A DNA stretch of 64,000 nt from Membranipora membranacea (Eukaryota > Bryozoa > Gymnolaemata > Cheilostomatida > Membraniporidae). The translations under genes and the position numbers were made by a program. Below, piece after piece: positions 47,431 through 60,781 of this stretch (position 1 is the stretch's first letter; each line of letters starts with the position of its first letter). The notes beneath the pieces were generated by a model. It did no database searches. It was given only the letters and a program-made list of their open reading frames with translations, and was not told the DNA's origin. The DNA lies in assembly GCA_914767715.1 (NCBI GenBank), contig OU612068.1:16430001-16494000 (forward strand), read 5' to 3'.

Positions 47431-49657
47431 AGACAAATACCATGAGGTGAGCATACCTTTGACTGAACCATAGCCTCATTTAATTATTTGCATCATTCAC
47501 TTGTGCTTGTTCTATTCAAGCGATAAGTTGAGGTATGGGCTATGATTTTTGCCACCATGTGCATGGTGAATTTAATAGCACATACTACAAGAACAAATTT
47601 GATAACCCTGCGGTCCAACTTACTTTCAGGATTTCAGGAACACCAGATCGATTTTATCATTGACCTGTTCTCACTGGGAATTCCAGAAAATTGCATTATG
47701 GGATACTGATCAACATGCCATAACAAATTTTTGTGCTTGAGACTAAAGTCATTTTAATCTTTGTTCTTATGTAGATTGATGTAGAAGCTGATATCAGCAG
47801 AAGGGCTTCAAATTTGAAGCTGCAATCTGTTTGTTCTAAGCGACAAGACTGATGTTTCAACAAAGCCTGGTCACTGACAGAGGGTATGAACAGACTAACT
47901 CACAGACTCTTCGAGGCAACTTGTGATATTCTATGCTTGATGCATACCTGACAAGTCTCCCTTTTTGGTAGGGAGCCTCCCAGTTTTTAGGGGTTGTTGC
48001 CACCCCCTCCCTATCTCCCTTTTTCCTCCCTTTTTTCAGCTCCCTTCACCCAGAACATTTTTGAAGCTTATTCTTGCCAGGGAAACTATGTTTTTCAAAC
48101 TCCACAGTACATATAACTATGTATTTGCATTACCATTACTGCTATTCAATATCTTTAGCTGGCCTAAAACTGTTTTCAGGGCTGTCTATCCTAGCTTGGA
48201 TAAAGTACAATAAAAATACATCATTTGCAAAATCAGGTGAAATGATTTAGTTCATAATATAAAAAGCTAAAGTTTTATCTTAGAAATATGAAAAACGAGT
48301 TGGGAGTTCGTCCGCGGAAATCTCCTGATTTCTCAGTCTACCAACTTGTCATGTATGGCTTGATGTCATTGTCTATGTCTGATGTTCATGATAACATGGT
48401 TAGATAACATGCTAGATGAGCATTTTTGGCAATACCAACAAAGGTTTTTTTATGATATATAGATGGAGGATACCTCATGATGCAAGCAGAATTTATAAAC
48501 TTTTCCAACGTAAAGAAATGAATATTTTGTTTTGTGTTTTGGTAGAACCAAGTTATTATACAGAAGGATATATCATTTCATTATGTATTTATTTCATTTT
48601 CTTATTAGTTTCTATGATAAATAATAAAAAAAACCTTGACTTTATGTATGGCTAAATTACTGTTCTCATCATAACAATATCATGTCGAAAGTTTTTTTTA
48701 ATTGTTATCAAATAAAACAGCAAATCAAAAGTTTCCCACTCAACTCTGTTTTTATCTTTCTGTATTCTCCTTATTGTCTGTGGGAAAAGGGAGGTCAGAA
48801 TTGTCATTAACATTTGGTACACAAAATCCCTTGCTGAATAAAAACAGTTATAAATAAATTGTAGAAATAACCATATACTGGCCGCTTTCATTGACTCTTG
48901 GTCTTTAATAATGTTGGGTCTATCTTGATGATCATGTGCCAGCTGCCGTGGTTGAAACTTTAAGTAGAAAACCTTTTTTTTTCTCCGGGCGCTACAGATT
49001 TATGATATATCTAATAAAATGACAAATTCAACCACCATTTCTTTGAATATATCATCACTGAGAGATATTATTATTATTATTATATTTATTACTAACCATT
49101 GGTAGCAGACTAAAAATTAGCAGAGACCCTTATAGGTTTTTGTAAGGGTATAAAGGGTATAAAGAAATCATAGAGGCGATCACAGGATTTTGTACTCCTC
49201 TTTTAAGACAGTGTAAAAATGATTAGCAATCCACAAGATATCCAGTGATCTTAGAAGTGCATTTTTAGTCAGGGGTGAGAACAGAATACGATAAGGTCAG
49301 ATATAGAGCAGCGTTTTAAGTTCCAGGTTTCGTTCTCTACATTGTTGGGAATTACAACATTATTTGTTCGTTTATGGAAACTATAATCATTAACAACACT
49401 TCACTGTCGCTTACTGGCTAAATCATCAGTGTCACCTGCCATTGGCTGATTTCCATTACCCCTTATTCATTTCTTTGAAGGATTGCTGCACCACTCAATT
49501 AGGTTGATTATGGCCTCAAACTACAAGGAGACATTCTAGTCTGTGGGATGTAGTATACTCATCGTAAGAGTATTTTAGGGCACCTTAGGGAAACTTTTAC
49601 ATCACACACAACATATTGCTAAGTCAGCAGCCATTACTTACACGTGAATATATATAG
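47431..49657. other. 3' flank and intergenic DNA, no gene seen
   Basis: A possible polyadenylation signal AATAAA is at 48209-48214, which would imply a long 3' UTR for the upstream gene. An ATT microsatellite lies at about 49070-49085. Nothing else is supported. Confidence 0.45.
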
Positions 49658-49860
49658 GAGTAGGAGGTGGCTCAGTTGGTCAGAGCGCAGTTCCTTTGGT
49701 ATGCAATTGTTGAAGGTCGTGGGTTCGATTCCCATTGCAGCTCACCAACTACTGGGGTTTGGTTGGCCCCCCAGGTGTGCTCCGACCTGCCTGCAAACAG
49801 AGAGCAACCTGACGCAGAAATTGAGGCATTCTTATATTTCACCGTCCATGCTTAGAGATG
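49658..49860 (+). mobile_element. tRNA-derived SINE
   Basis: An A box (TGGCTCAGTTGG, 49668-49679) and a perfect B box (GGTTCGATTCC, 49722-49732) sit at tRNA spacing. The D stem (GCTC/GAGC) and T stem (TGGG/CCCA) can form, but the acceptor stem is imperfect and no clean 5-bp anticodon stem with a 7-nt loop forms. A tRNA-unrelated tail of about 110 bp follows. This suits a pol III SINE better than a working tRNA. The end position is an estimate. Confidence 0.6.
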
Positions 49861-50842
49861 TGGCGTGTGATAAGACAACTCGATTTTATTCAACCATTTT
49901 TTTAATCACCCATATTCATATGATGAAGGCGTTGATATCAGTGGTTCTATTTGATCAGACCACACAAAATTCCATAAACTTTGTCCACAAAACGGGAAGA
50001 AATTGATATAAAAGACTATCCGAATTCCAAAATTATTTCCCAAATTATGTCCCTAGGAGTTTTCAACGGTGCAGATTCTGAATCAAAAGTCATGTTTAAC
50101 CTATTATAAGCGGTTTTCAAGATAACCCTCTTTTCAGCTCCTTTTTCCTATGCGGCATGGGTTAAAAAGTACAAAACTGCAGAGAGGACAACTCCGAATA
50201 GAGGCTCAAATTGGAGCTCAGCAAACTATCTAATTGTATAAGTAAAACAATCCAACCATAATATTAAGTCTCAGTTTGATCATGATTCATCATGAAATTG
50301 ATGAGGAAAGTTCCATCATTAATCCAATTAGTGAGTGTGGAATATTTATACATCAATAGAATGGAAGAGTGCCAAAATGCGTTGGGTTTTCCCTTCAATA
50401 TTCCGGTCAAAGCAAAAAGTTACAACAACATCTTTTGTTCCCATTGTTTAAAATCAATGGTCCAATTACATAGTATACTAAGCTGTGATCAATGTAATTT
50501 TTAATCTGGTAATCAAACACTGTTATGTGGTAACAACGCTAAAGGTTTCCACTCTATGCGGAATTAAGAATGGACATGTCCCGTGACTGAATGGAAATAT
50601 ACAGCCCAAAAGAAAAACAACTATCAAGTTTGAAAATCTGAAGAAGCGCCTTCATGTGAAGAAAAATAGTCTGTGACAGATGAAAAAATGTTTTGAAATT
50701 TAGCAAACCCTCCTACCTAATGTGTGTCCCCCTATTTCACAGTATGTTTCTATTTTAATATAAATTCTGATATTGTATCTAGCAAATCATGTTTTATACA
50801 CACTTTAATTTTGAGCTTATCATGCCAAACAGACAATATCTA
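49861..50842. other. Upstream flank of H2, no gene seen
   Basis: Unique AT-rich DNA before the first H2 repeat. If H2 has its original promoter, it would lie here or inside the repeats. Confidence 0.45.
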
Positions 50843-50886
50843 CACACCAATACTCTTTGCGTCTAACAATGAGTTGAAGTTGTGTA

Positions 50887-50934
50887 ATGGCACAACAGCG
50901 ACGGTACGTCATTGCTAAATTGACAGCGAGTTAA
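50887..50934 (+). promoter_or_regulatory. Conserved upstream ORF of the H first exons (H2 units 1-5)
   Basis: Copies lie at 50887-50934, 51354-51401, 52115-52162, 52875-52922 and 53342-53389. Each has 15 codons plus TAA, 12 nt before the main ATG. Residues 7-10 vary (YVIA, KVIV, CVIA, SVIV), while MAQQ and the end (L-S/T-A-S) are kept; Lys11 becomes Asn in unit 4. Confidence 0.6.
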
Positions 50935-50946
50935 CAAAGCAGCACA

Positions 50947-51107
50947 ATGGATTATTCTTTGATTGTTGATTCTATTCTTGTGAATGCAGTTCTGTTCTGC
51001 ACACCTCTGGGTGGTGTCTTCTTGTGGACTACGTCCCTCTTTATCAAACCATTAGCTCTTCCTGTGATTTTCAACATGATGCTCTATCTCAGAGTTCTCA
51101 CCATTGT
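50947..51107 (+). CDS. H2 alternative first exon, unit 1
   Basis: Start context ACAATGG (the others have ACCATGG); donor GTAAGTAT. It carries two replacements not seen elsewhere (Leu to Pro and Val to Phe near residues 39-41), which weaken the hydrophobic run, so this unit may be drifting. Confidence 0.5.
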
Positions 51108-51413
51108 GTAAGTATGACTGATATATTTGATTCGTCTACCCTTGCCTTATTTTGAGTACAATATATCATCTCTTTCAGCAAGGTGAGCACAGGTTTAGAT
51201 AGTGTAGTCTTATTAAAGAAAAACTTCAGATGGTTTATCTAATGACTAGTTCTTTAAGAAAAGTAAAGGCTTTGATTTGGTTAAATTTATTTTGCAACAC
51301 AGAAAAAAACTCACCGATACTCTTTGCGCCAAACAATGAGTTTAAGTTGTGTAATGGCGCAACAACGACGAAAGGTCATTGTTAAATTGTCAGCGAGTTA
51401 ACAAAGCAGCACC

Positions 51414-51574
51414 ATGGATTATTCTCTTATTGTTGATTGTATTCTTATGAATGCAGTTCTGTTCTGTACACCTCTGGGTGGTGTCTTCTTGTGGACTACG
51501 TCCCTCTTTATCAAACCGTTAGCTCTTCTTGTGATTGTCAATATGATGCTCTATCTCAGAGTTCTCACAATTGT
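51414..51574 (+). CDS. H2 alternative first exon, unit 2 (long-type unit)
   Basis: Kozak ATG, open 53-codon hydrophobic frame, donor GTAAGTGT. The unit is followed by the possible cassette segment at about 51719-51800. Confidence 0.55.
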
Positions 51575-52174
51575 GTAAGTGTGACTGATATATTTGAATC
51601 GTCAACCCTTGTCTTATTTTGAGTACGATGTATCATCTCTTGCTGTAAAGTTATGCAGTTATTTTTGTTTTTTTTTAATTGTGTTTTTATTGTCACCCTC
51701 AATAAGGATCTGATTGAAAATGTCGGTCAATATATTAACCACAAAAGGAAGCGTCTTTTTAGGCATCATCACTGAGATACCAGAAGTTAGACAAGAAGTT
51801 GTGGTGAGCACAGGTTTAGAAAGTGTAGTCTTATCAGAAAAAAACTTCTGATGTTTTATTTATCTAACGACTAGTTCTTCCGGCAACACAAAGGCTTTGA
51901 CTTGTCTACCCTTGTCCTATTCTAGGTGCAGTCTTTTTCGTAAACTTATGTATATATGGTGAGCACAGGTTAAGAAAGTGTCCTCTTATTTAATAATTTA
52001 TCTAATGTCTAGTTCTTCAAGAAACGTTAAAGCTTTGATTTGAATTCATTTAGCTAGACAGACAGAAACTCACACCAATATTCTTTGCGTCTAACAGTGA
52101 GTTGAAGTTGTGTAATGGCGCAACAGCGACGGTGCGTCATTGCTAAATTGTCAGCGAGTTAACAAAGCAGCACC

Positions 52175-52335
52175 ATGGATTATTCTCTTATTGTTGATTG
52201 TATTCTTGTGAATGCAGTTCTGTTCTGTACACCTTTGGGTGGTGTCTTCTTGTGGACTACGTCCCTCTTTATCAAACCATTAGCTCTTCTTTTGATTGTC
52301 AATATGATGCTCTATCTCCGAGTTCTCACCATTGT
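52175..52335 (+). CDS. H2 alternative first exon, unit 3 (long-type unit)
   Basis: Nearly identical to H1 unit 3, with one visible change (GTG to TTG, Val to Leu). Donor GTAAGTAT; possible cassette segment at about 52480. Confidence 0.55.
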
Positions 52336-52934
52336 GTAAGTATGACTGATATATTTGATTCGTCTACCCTTGTCTTATTTTGAGTACGATATATCATCTC
52401 TTGCTGTAAAGATATGCAGTTATTTTTGTTTTTTTTAATTGTGTTTTTATTGTCACCCTCAATAAGGATCAGATTGAAAATGTCGGTCAATATATTAACC
52501 ACAAAAGGAAGCGTCTTTTTAGGCATCATCACTGAGATACCAGAAGTTAGACAAGAAGTTGTGGTGAGCACAGGTTTAGAAAGTGTAGTCTTATCAGAAA
52601 AAAACTTCTGATGTTTTATTTATCTAACGACTAGTTCTTCCAGCAACACAAAGGCTTTGACTTGTCTACCCTTGTCCTATTCTAGGTGCAGTCTTTTTCG
52701 TAAACTTATGTATATATGGTGAGCACAGGTTAAGAAAGTGTCCTCTTATTTAATAATTTATCTAATGTCTAGTTCTTCAAGAAACGTTAAAGCTTTGATT
52801 TGAATTCATTTAGCTAGACAGACAAAAACTCACACCGATATTCTTTGCGTCTAACAGTGAGTTGAAGTTGTGTAATGGCGCAACAGCGACGGTGCGTCAT
52901 TGCTAATTTGTCAGCGAGTTAACAAAGCAGCACC

Positions 52935-53095
52935 ATGGATTATTCTTTGATTGTTGATTCTATTCTTGTGAATGCAGTTCTGTTCTGCACACCTCTGGGT
53001 GGTGTCTTCTTGTGGACTACGTCCCTCTTTATCAAACCATTAGCTCTTCTTGTGATTGTCAATATGATGCTCTATCTCAGAGTTCTCACCATTGT
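52935..53095 (+). CDS. H2 alternative first exon, unit 4 (short-type unit)
   Basis: Counterpart of H1 unit 4, same start and donor, encoding MDYSLIVDSI and the hydrophobic remainder. Confidence 0.55.
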
Positions 53096-53401
53096 GTAAG
53101 TATGACTGATATATTTGATTCGTCTGCCCTTGTCTTATTTTGAGTACAATATATCATCTCTTTCAGCAAGGTGAGCACAGGTTTAGATAGTGTAGTCTTA
53201 TTAAAGAAAAACTTCAGATGGTTTATCTAATGACTAGTTCTTTAAGAAAAGTAAAGGCTTTGATTTGGTTTAATTTATTTTGCAACACAGAAAAAAACTC
53301 ACCGATACTCTTTGCGCCAAACAATGAGTTTAAGTTGTGTAATGGCGCAACAACAACAAAGCGTCATTGTTAAATTGTCAGCGAGTTAACAAAGCAGCAC
53401 C

Positions 53402-54902
53402 ATGGATTGTTCTCTGATTGTTGATTCTATTCTTGTGAATGCAGTTCTGTTCTGTACACCTCTGGGTTATGACTTCTTATGGACTGCATCCTTCTTTATC
53501 AAACCATTAGCTCTTCTTGTGATTGTGAATATTATGCTCTATCTCAGAGTTCACACCATTGTGTAAGTGTGACAGATTTGTTAATTTTGTCTATTCTCAA
53601 TCGATATAAATGGACAATTCATGTTACAAATATATATTCTGTGAAAGGGACTATCTGTGTAAGTAATTTAGGTGTGCTTATCCTGAGCTCTGAAGGCAAT
53701 AATGCCGTCATCAGCGATCAATTCATGTTGTTCTTAGTTAGAGTTATTTGTGATTTCTGCTTTAGGACTCCGTTGATTGAGTTTATGACAGATGAAACCA
53801 GAATGATGAGACGCATAAATGCGCAGCAATCCTCACAACCTACACAAGAAATATTTAAAGAAAACCACGATAGGAAAATACACGTACGGTCATATGAGAA
53901 AGCTAAAGACATGACCAGCCTAATCAAACTGTTTAATGGTGAGTGCAGATAATATTACAGGCTGCTTGATTTAACCTTGGTTAAATTGGAGCGATCTTAC
54001 ATCCAACTCTTATGGCATAGAGCTTGTCTGCATGTTGTTGCACTAACTTTGACCATTCTTCCGGCTTTGATGAAATAAATACATTGTATTACAGAAAAAT
54101 CTGAGACGCTGTTTCCACAACGGCATCAACGACATCAGAACAACCCTGCTAGAATGGTTGAATATAATCGAACGGATGGCCAACATTATGTGGATGGTAA
54201 GTTTTGATCATTTCTTTACCAGTCATAAGTACACAAAGTACAAAAGTACACAGCAAAGCGAAGTCATGTCCTCTTGAATCAAGGGAACACAACCTAGAAA
54301 CTGACCTAGAATTAACATAACACAGTGTGTTTGACTTTTCAGAATCTAGTAATTAGGTTGTGGCTTATTTTTAGCTATTGCTGTTCTCCCAGGATCTGAT
54401 ACATTTGCTGCTGGAGATCCGTTACTTGTGGTTCCACAGCAAAACCCTCCACATGAACCACGCAATCTCCATCATCAACAAGGTAATTATTTACCAACGC
54501 AACTCCCTGAAATTCAGAAAAGAATTACTGATGTAACTAGAACAAGTTATACTTTCAGATATTAGTTTATGTAGCGCTCAGCTAGAGAATTACCATTGTA
54601 AGTTGATAGGAAAGACTGTATAATATACCAACATAACAAGTTGTATGTCTGCAGCCAACTATATTGAAAAGCTTGGTCAAGATAGGCTACTTTCATCATG
54701 ATGTTATCTCATATAATTTTGGAGTCTAGGATCTCGCTACTGGTGTGTTCTATTGATCATGTTGCATTTGACAATTATAGATAGCACTGAAGAAACCAGC
54801 TGGATCATTCCAAAGAGAGTGGAGAGGGTCAACGTGGTGGTTAACAGGATAGTTGAGCAGAGGGTTGTGGCCATCAGGACTTACCGCTCAACGCAGCTTT
54901 AA
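53402..54902 (+). CDS. Unrecognised five-exon membrane-protein gene (H2): first exon unit 5 plus constant exons 2-5
   Basis: Exons are 53402-53562, 53766-53938, 54095-54196, 54375-54482 and 54781-54902, with the same lengths and phases as in H1. All splice sites are kept. Exons 1-3 and 5 are essentially identical to H1. Exon 4 has a few replacements (EHRNVHN becomes EPRNLHH) and a silent TTC/TTT change. The frame is open to TAA at 54900-54902, and AATAAA follows at 54953. The product is again a hydrophobic N-terminal anchor plus a hydrophilic, basic tail. Both copies being intact suggests recent duplication, selection, or two alleles placed in tandem by the assembly. Confidence 0.65.
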
Positions 54903-54958
54903 AAAACCATCAAAAAATTTAAAATCTGTATATACTACAAATGTACAGCGGTAATAAA

Positions 54959-57366
54959 TATTTTTTTGTCGCAGACATATTGTACATATTCATCAAGGTT
55001 TCATTCTGTTTACACTTTATTTTTTTTTTGCATTGTGTCGTCTGTTAACCTGGCACTAGTTTATTCTTCTATACAGAAAAACTTCTGCCACCACATTTGA
55101 CATAACTGCTACTGTGGGGGCAGAATTTAAAACAATAAAAAGTCATATAAGGATAACAAACTCTGCATTGTGTTTACCTTTTGAACTGGACTGATATCGA
55201 TACAGCTAATTTGAACTAAGGATGTCCATCAGATCAAACAAATAAATAATCAATGCCAGTGGGATCAGTATCCCATATCGCAAACTTCAAGAATGATTCA
55301 ATTTGCCTGCATTTGGAGACTTCAGCGGTCAGCAGCTCACCAGTAGATTGGGGACGCCTGGAATACAAGTAAATAACTTGATCTGCCAAAGTCACTGGTG
55401 GGATGCTAAATGATGTTTTGCCTTTATTTTCGATCATCAAATCCTATTTTCACGTCAATCTTATCAAAATTTCGTAGTTCATGCTGGTATTCAAGTTGCT
55501 AGTAGGATAGTCGAACCAGAGTCGGGGCAGGGGTATCCTCCCTGGTTACGGCTGACAAGGGAAAATCTGGAGATGAGAGATCTGGAATTGTGTTACCAAT
55601 TTAAACAGTGACTTCAACTGTGTTAGGTAAGAAATGTACTTGGATAGAAGTTGATTTATGTCTGAGTTTTTGAAATCATAAAGGCATTGGGTTTTGTCAG
55701 TTTGAATTAGACTGAGGAAATATATGGAATACTATTGCTTTTTGAGATCGAGACTCAAGATAGTGCCAGTGTGCGAATGTCTTAGCTGCTCTGATAAAAC
55801 ACATAGAGATATTAATTGACAATTCTGAAGGGAAGCGGAGATATTATGTCAGGGTCTTAAATTGAAAGTTAGCGCTCACGTTTTTAAAACAGTGATAAAT
55901 GTCTTTGGAATGTGCTTCTACAGAGATCATGTCCTCAGTTTTTCAAAAAATATGACAAAGGTAACACGCGCAGACCAAGGGTGAATTGACTGTACCATCT
56001 CTGCGCGGACTTGACTAAACAACTGCTCACCAACATCTTCACATAGTGATAGGTGGAAGAACAGTCCTGAAAAACCATCTGACATGATCTTTTTCAATTA
56101 TATTCCATGATTATCAATATCATTATATCGATAGTATGTAGGTATTATTATGATCTTTGTTGGTTTAGAACAGCCTTGGGGTGGAATGCCTTGTGAATTG
56201 GACTGTAAACATGATTTTTGTGAAAAAAAAGAGGATTATGCTGCGCTTGTAATGGAATGGATAATCCGCTTCCACCCATTCCAGTGACACATCAATTAAT
56301 CATTCTCAGATAGTATTATTTGAATAGATCATTTTACGTTTTGGCAAAAATTCGAGAATGCTAGGAAAAACCTAGTTGTTAGATCTAATCAGTAGGGCTA
56401 GATGCGGTCTGGAGTTCTGCCCAGCTGAAGACAGGAAATTTAAATCAATACATTAAAATCTAAAAACCAAATTTAATGTCGGTGAACTTAAAGGCAAGTT
56501 ATTTGACAAGAGAGAAGTTGCAGTTGAGAGTCATAACACAACATAACTTTCTAAACAATTACATGATATATGGTTTACCAACTGCAATTTGCTGTCGCTC
56601 TATATCTTAGTAACCTGTTGGTACATTTTCTCACACAAAATTTGATCTCTACCAAAAAAGGAGTATCAACAGCAATAGATGTAAAACTTTCTTATTATGA
56701 ATGAATTTCCACTCAGTATATGCTTACAGATCATTGTCGTCTTCCTTGCCTCAAGAACTCCTGAGCAGAACTACATACTATCCATATCCATTTCATCTTC
56801 ATCATCTCACAATAATCAATTGTCTTTGATGCAATGTTCAATAATTTAGAAAATACAAGGTTACCTCCATTTTCATCATCTGTTTTTATACCATTATTTA
56901 CATGGTCCAGTTAGAAAAGTGCACAGCTTACAGAATTACAACATTGCAAACAGTGAGTTATGGACATACAAATTTGTATCAGGGAGTTGTATTCTCCATA
57001 AAGTTGACTCACTAGCTATGCACACAAATAACGTCAACAATGTAGACTTGCATGGTTTGTGTGCAGTCATTAGTTGGACTAAAACATTTGTAACTCAAGT
57101 TGAGAAAGGTCTTTAGCTGAAATTGACTTTTTCATTGACAGAAAACATAACTAGAGTGGAGTAATCCGGAATTTTTTTCAAGTTGTACTACAACTGATCG
57201 GAGCCATCACATAAGCATTGGCAGTGTGGAGTATTGTACTACCCCTAATGTTGAATACACCTTCATATACATGATTGCAGTGGTTGAATTGCATGTAAGT
57301 AAACTAAAATGTCTTTTTATTTTGCTTCAACTCAACTGCATGTTATGTTGTTGCCTGCTAGCAGTG
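54959..57366. other. 3' flank of H2, no gene seen
   Basis: Counterpart of 5724-8194. Indels relative to H1 break the short ORFs of either copy. Confidence 0.6.
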
Positions 57367-59289
57367 CAGTGCATCATGTCATACATTTCTAGTGTTAACT
57401 ATCTTTTTTAGATAGTTATTTTCATTTTTACACACTATCATCACTGGTATTTGGTGTTGCTCACATGTGTATTTTGCTTAGAGAAGCAGGCAGACTACTA
57501 AGTAAACACTAAACATGCTACCATCATCAGATGTACTAAATGCTGGACTTTTACTTTGTAATTGTTAGCAGTATTGATTGAACATGATGAGGGTTAGCAC
57601 CTACCTTGTCACTGTGCTTTCAAACATGTGTACTTTGCCTCGATATAGTAACATACCACCAAAATAGGCTTGATACTGAACATAAGCAGAGTGCACGCTT
57701 CCGAGCTCAATGTATTGCTAACAAGAAGGCATGGTCCAAAAGAAGCCCACATGTCAAAACATTTGAATATGAACACATGACTAATAGTATGATCAAGGAG
57801 TAAAATGATAGGTACGCTACTATTACTTGCAAACCGTAATGCCTTCGCAGGCATGCTTCAATAGCCCACCCGTTACACAGAAAGGATAGGCCTACTGTGT
57901 CTACATTGAAGAATGGCTCACCACCACATGACACACGTAGAATGTATTTGTTTTATTTTGATTAGGGTTTTCCTGCACCAGCGGAATTGGGTTTTTATCC
58001 CTTCTATTGCATCAGGTTCAACTGCCTGTGCTTACTGTCTTACCTAGCGTTCGCCTGTGTGTATGGTCAGTGAACGGATTGCAATCAAATCATGCACAGA
58101 ATACTCATTGCTAACCCGTCAGAAAACAGCAGAAAATCTGACACCAAAATAGTTTAGATAGGTGTATAAGAGAGCTATACTTAACCAATGCCAAGGCCTA
58201 CAGCAAGGGGGGTTTCGCTATGTAGCTCAGGAATCAATGGGTTCATTCATACTCAGCCTTCTGCAGCGTAATATGCAAGGGCTTATCAAGTACCATTAAC
58301 TTGCTTACTGGTTCCATATAGCATGCATATATTATATAAATGGTATAGGCCTACTGGTATTGGTGAAATGTACTTTACGACTCTCAGTTGACAACTCTCT
58401 GTTGACAACACCTGTTACCAACCGAAATTGCTGTATTTGTATCATGAATGGCATGTGATGGTTACAATCTGAAAAATTCATCAGAGTGATGTTTCTGAAA
58501 AATAGACCTTTGACTGCAGCGTACCGAAATCGGTCTGCATGCTCATTTTTAGGGATTAAAATCACCTCCCACAACTTTGTGAAAAAGATGAAAGATGTGA
58601 AAGGATAGATTTTATATCGTTGATTCTTAGAAGTCTATTTTAATTTTAACCTCTTTTTGGTTAAATACTAGAGGCTATTCTTTCCTTCTCTACCAGGAGA
58701 TTTGAAAATCAAGACTCCTCATTGACCTCTGAGAGATTAGATATGAAGGCATTTTCCTTCATCCTTCATACTCAAGTTCTAACATGTGGTTTAAAATTGG
58801 TACCCTGTATTGATTTAGAGCTTATATAATGGATTTTAAAAACATCATGTTTGCGTGTGATGTCAGGCAGTGAAATGAGGTCTGTCTTACTGAAATTTGA
58901 GTTGCTTGTGACTGATGATTATCCCGTGATTAATGGCTACACATCTGCTTATTGGTATTTTTGTGTTCTAGTGCTAGTCATACCTTTGAGATAAACATGA
59001 GATAAGAGAGTGGAACTTCAAAAGTTATATCGATGATTTTACTCCTTGCTTTTATGCTTCACTTTTAAATTGGGATTTAATCTATTGTTGCAACTAGGGT
59101 ATAAACAGATATTCTGAAGATGCAAACTCGAAATCTGTATTCACATTACAAACCAGCTCAGCATAGGCCTAATTATATCATCAATGCTGCAACATGTTAG
59201 TCAGTCAGGTTAGCATAATTTTGTCAGCAAAACTGTCAATTCTCCTGAGGGGTACCTGTGTTCATTCCTGAACTATTACCGTATACTAT
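57367..59289. other. Unique spacer between H2 and G3, no gene seen
   Basis: It occupies the place that 8195-21155 has between H1 and G2, but I see no similarity between the two spacers. ORFs up to 81 codons lack support. Confidence 0.5.
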
Positions 59290-60580
59290 ACTGTAACCAT
59301 TACACATATCGTTACAATGACATAAGACACCCAACCCTACTGTTAAGAAGTCTGCTACCAAGAGTCTCTCAAATATCGCAATAAAGCCAATATGTAACTT
59401 ACAGATGTGACTAAAATTGCGTCTGTATCGATGACTAACCCATCAGGTATTGTTATGCCTCACCCTTGTGTTGCTGGCCACAGATGCAAGATCATGCGCT
59501 CTGCATATGACACAGCCTAGATTAATCGGTTGGTCTGCATCACATTTTCGTGTTGGTTGCTTTTCAATGCCATCTCCCGATACCTGGCCTTGATGCTGTA
59601 TAACTCACCTTGATGATCGGTCTCTTACTTGCCATTGATGAGGTACATGCTGTAGAGATGTTTTTGTGACACTACCAAGCTGCCCTATTCCTATTCATGG
59701 TGTTATCACAGTTGAGTAAAGCTTTAGGTCACTGTTTGTTTCATGAGTAACGTTCACTTCTCTGCCTCATGGTCACAGGACTAGTTTGAGGTCGAGGTCA
59801 TGATGGTTGGAACTGTCTGGCTTTGTTTTCAAACGCCCCATTACTCTACAACTCTATATTCAGCTGGAACGGCATTCCAATGTTCCTTATCCTTGGAACA
59901 TTTCAGTCATTCATGACAATTTTCATAACCGGGATTTAAAAAAAAAAGACTGATCAGGAGCAATTCTCCTTTGTGTCAGGTTGCCATTTCAGTATTTCAC
60001 TTGTATATTGCTGCTATTTCTTTGGTCAGCACCGACTTTATCATACTGCTGTATGAATTATGACTCAACTTACATTACTTTCTAAACTCAAGCATCTGTC
60101 AGAAAAGGCCAGTATTATGGCTGCTAACCTGATGGCTTACTGACTGAAATTAGCTAATCATCAAAGGTGTTTTGTCCCCATACCCTTCATCTGAAGCACA
60201 TCCAAATTTATCGATGTCATGCCATATCATTCATTTGACACCGCTCTCAATTTTAAAGAATAATGGCTGATTATTCAACTGTAATCTTTGTTGCGGCCAG
60301 TGGCGAGTTTGCATAGCATTGCTACAAGCATAGGTTTTCAGACAAAGGCAAAATATCCGCATAGTCAAGGCATAAATTACTTGTTCTCCAATCAACAAGA
60401 TGCTCACTCAATATATTGCTGAGGGTAAATAGTTCACTCCGTGGAGATGTGATATTATAATATTTAGGACTGCGTAGACTGTTTTCACATCATTGATTCC
60501 AGTTCTCGCATTCAACTCACACAGTGCATAGTTTTATTACGCTAATCGCTAAGCTCTCCTTCCTTGTCCTGTTGTTTCAG

Positions 60581-60781
60581 TAGTATGATTGAAGGAGATT
60601 GATTTGAATCAAGAGAGTATTGCGCACGATTATAAACATCGTACTATACCTGCTACTGCAGCTCATGTATCAATCAGTGATTTAAGAATGGATGCTAGGA
60701 GATCATCAGCTAATGGGGACGGCAGCAGTAGAAATGACAGCTCAGGAAACAGCTCCTCAACTGATAACATATATGCTCAAG
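60581..60781 (+). CDS. First coding exon of G gene, copy G3
   Basis: Same borders and length (201 nt) as 169-369, with acceptor GTTGTTTCAG and donor GTAAAT. The likely start ATG is at 60688 in a strong context. Differences from G1 lie mostly before that ATG. In-frame joining to 63968 is possible (phase 1). Confidence 0.6.

Larger units (their letters stand above)
50843..57366 (+). repeat. Duplicated block H, copy H2
   Basis: Counterpart of 1606-8194 with the same five first-exon units and constant exons. Homology starts at the leader of the first unit and ends after GCTAGCAGTG. Confidence 0.85.

Noticed and set aside
49658-49742. Functional tRNA gene
   Set aside because: Acceptor stem has mismatches and a clean 5-bp anticodon stem with a 7-nt loop cannot be formed; a SINE-like tail follows.
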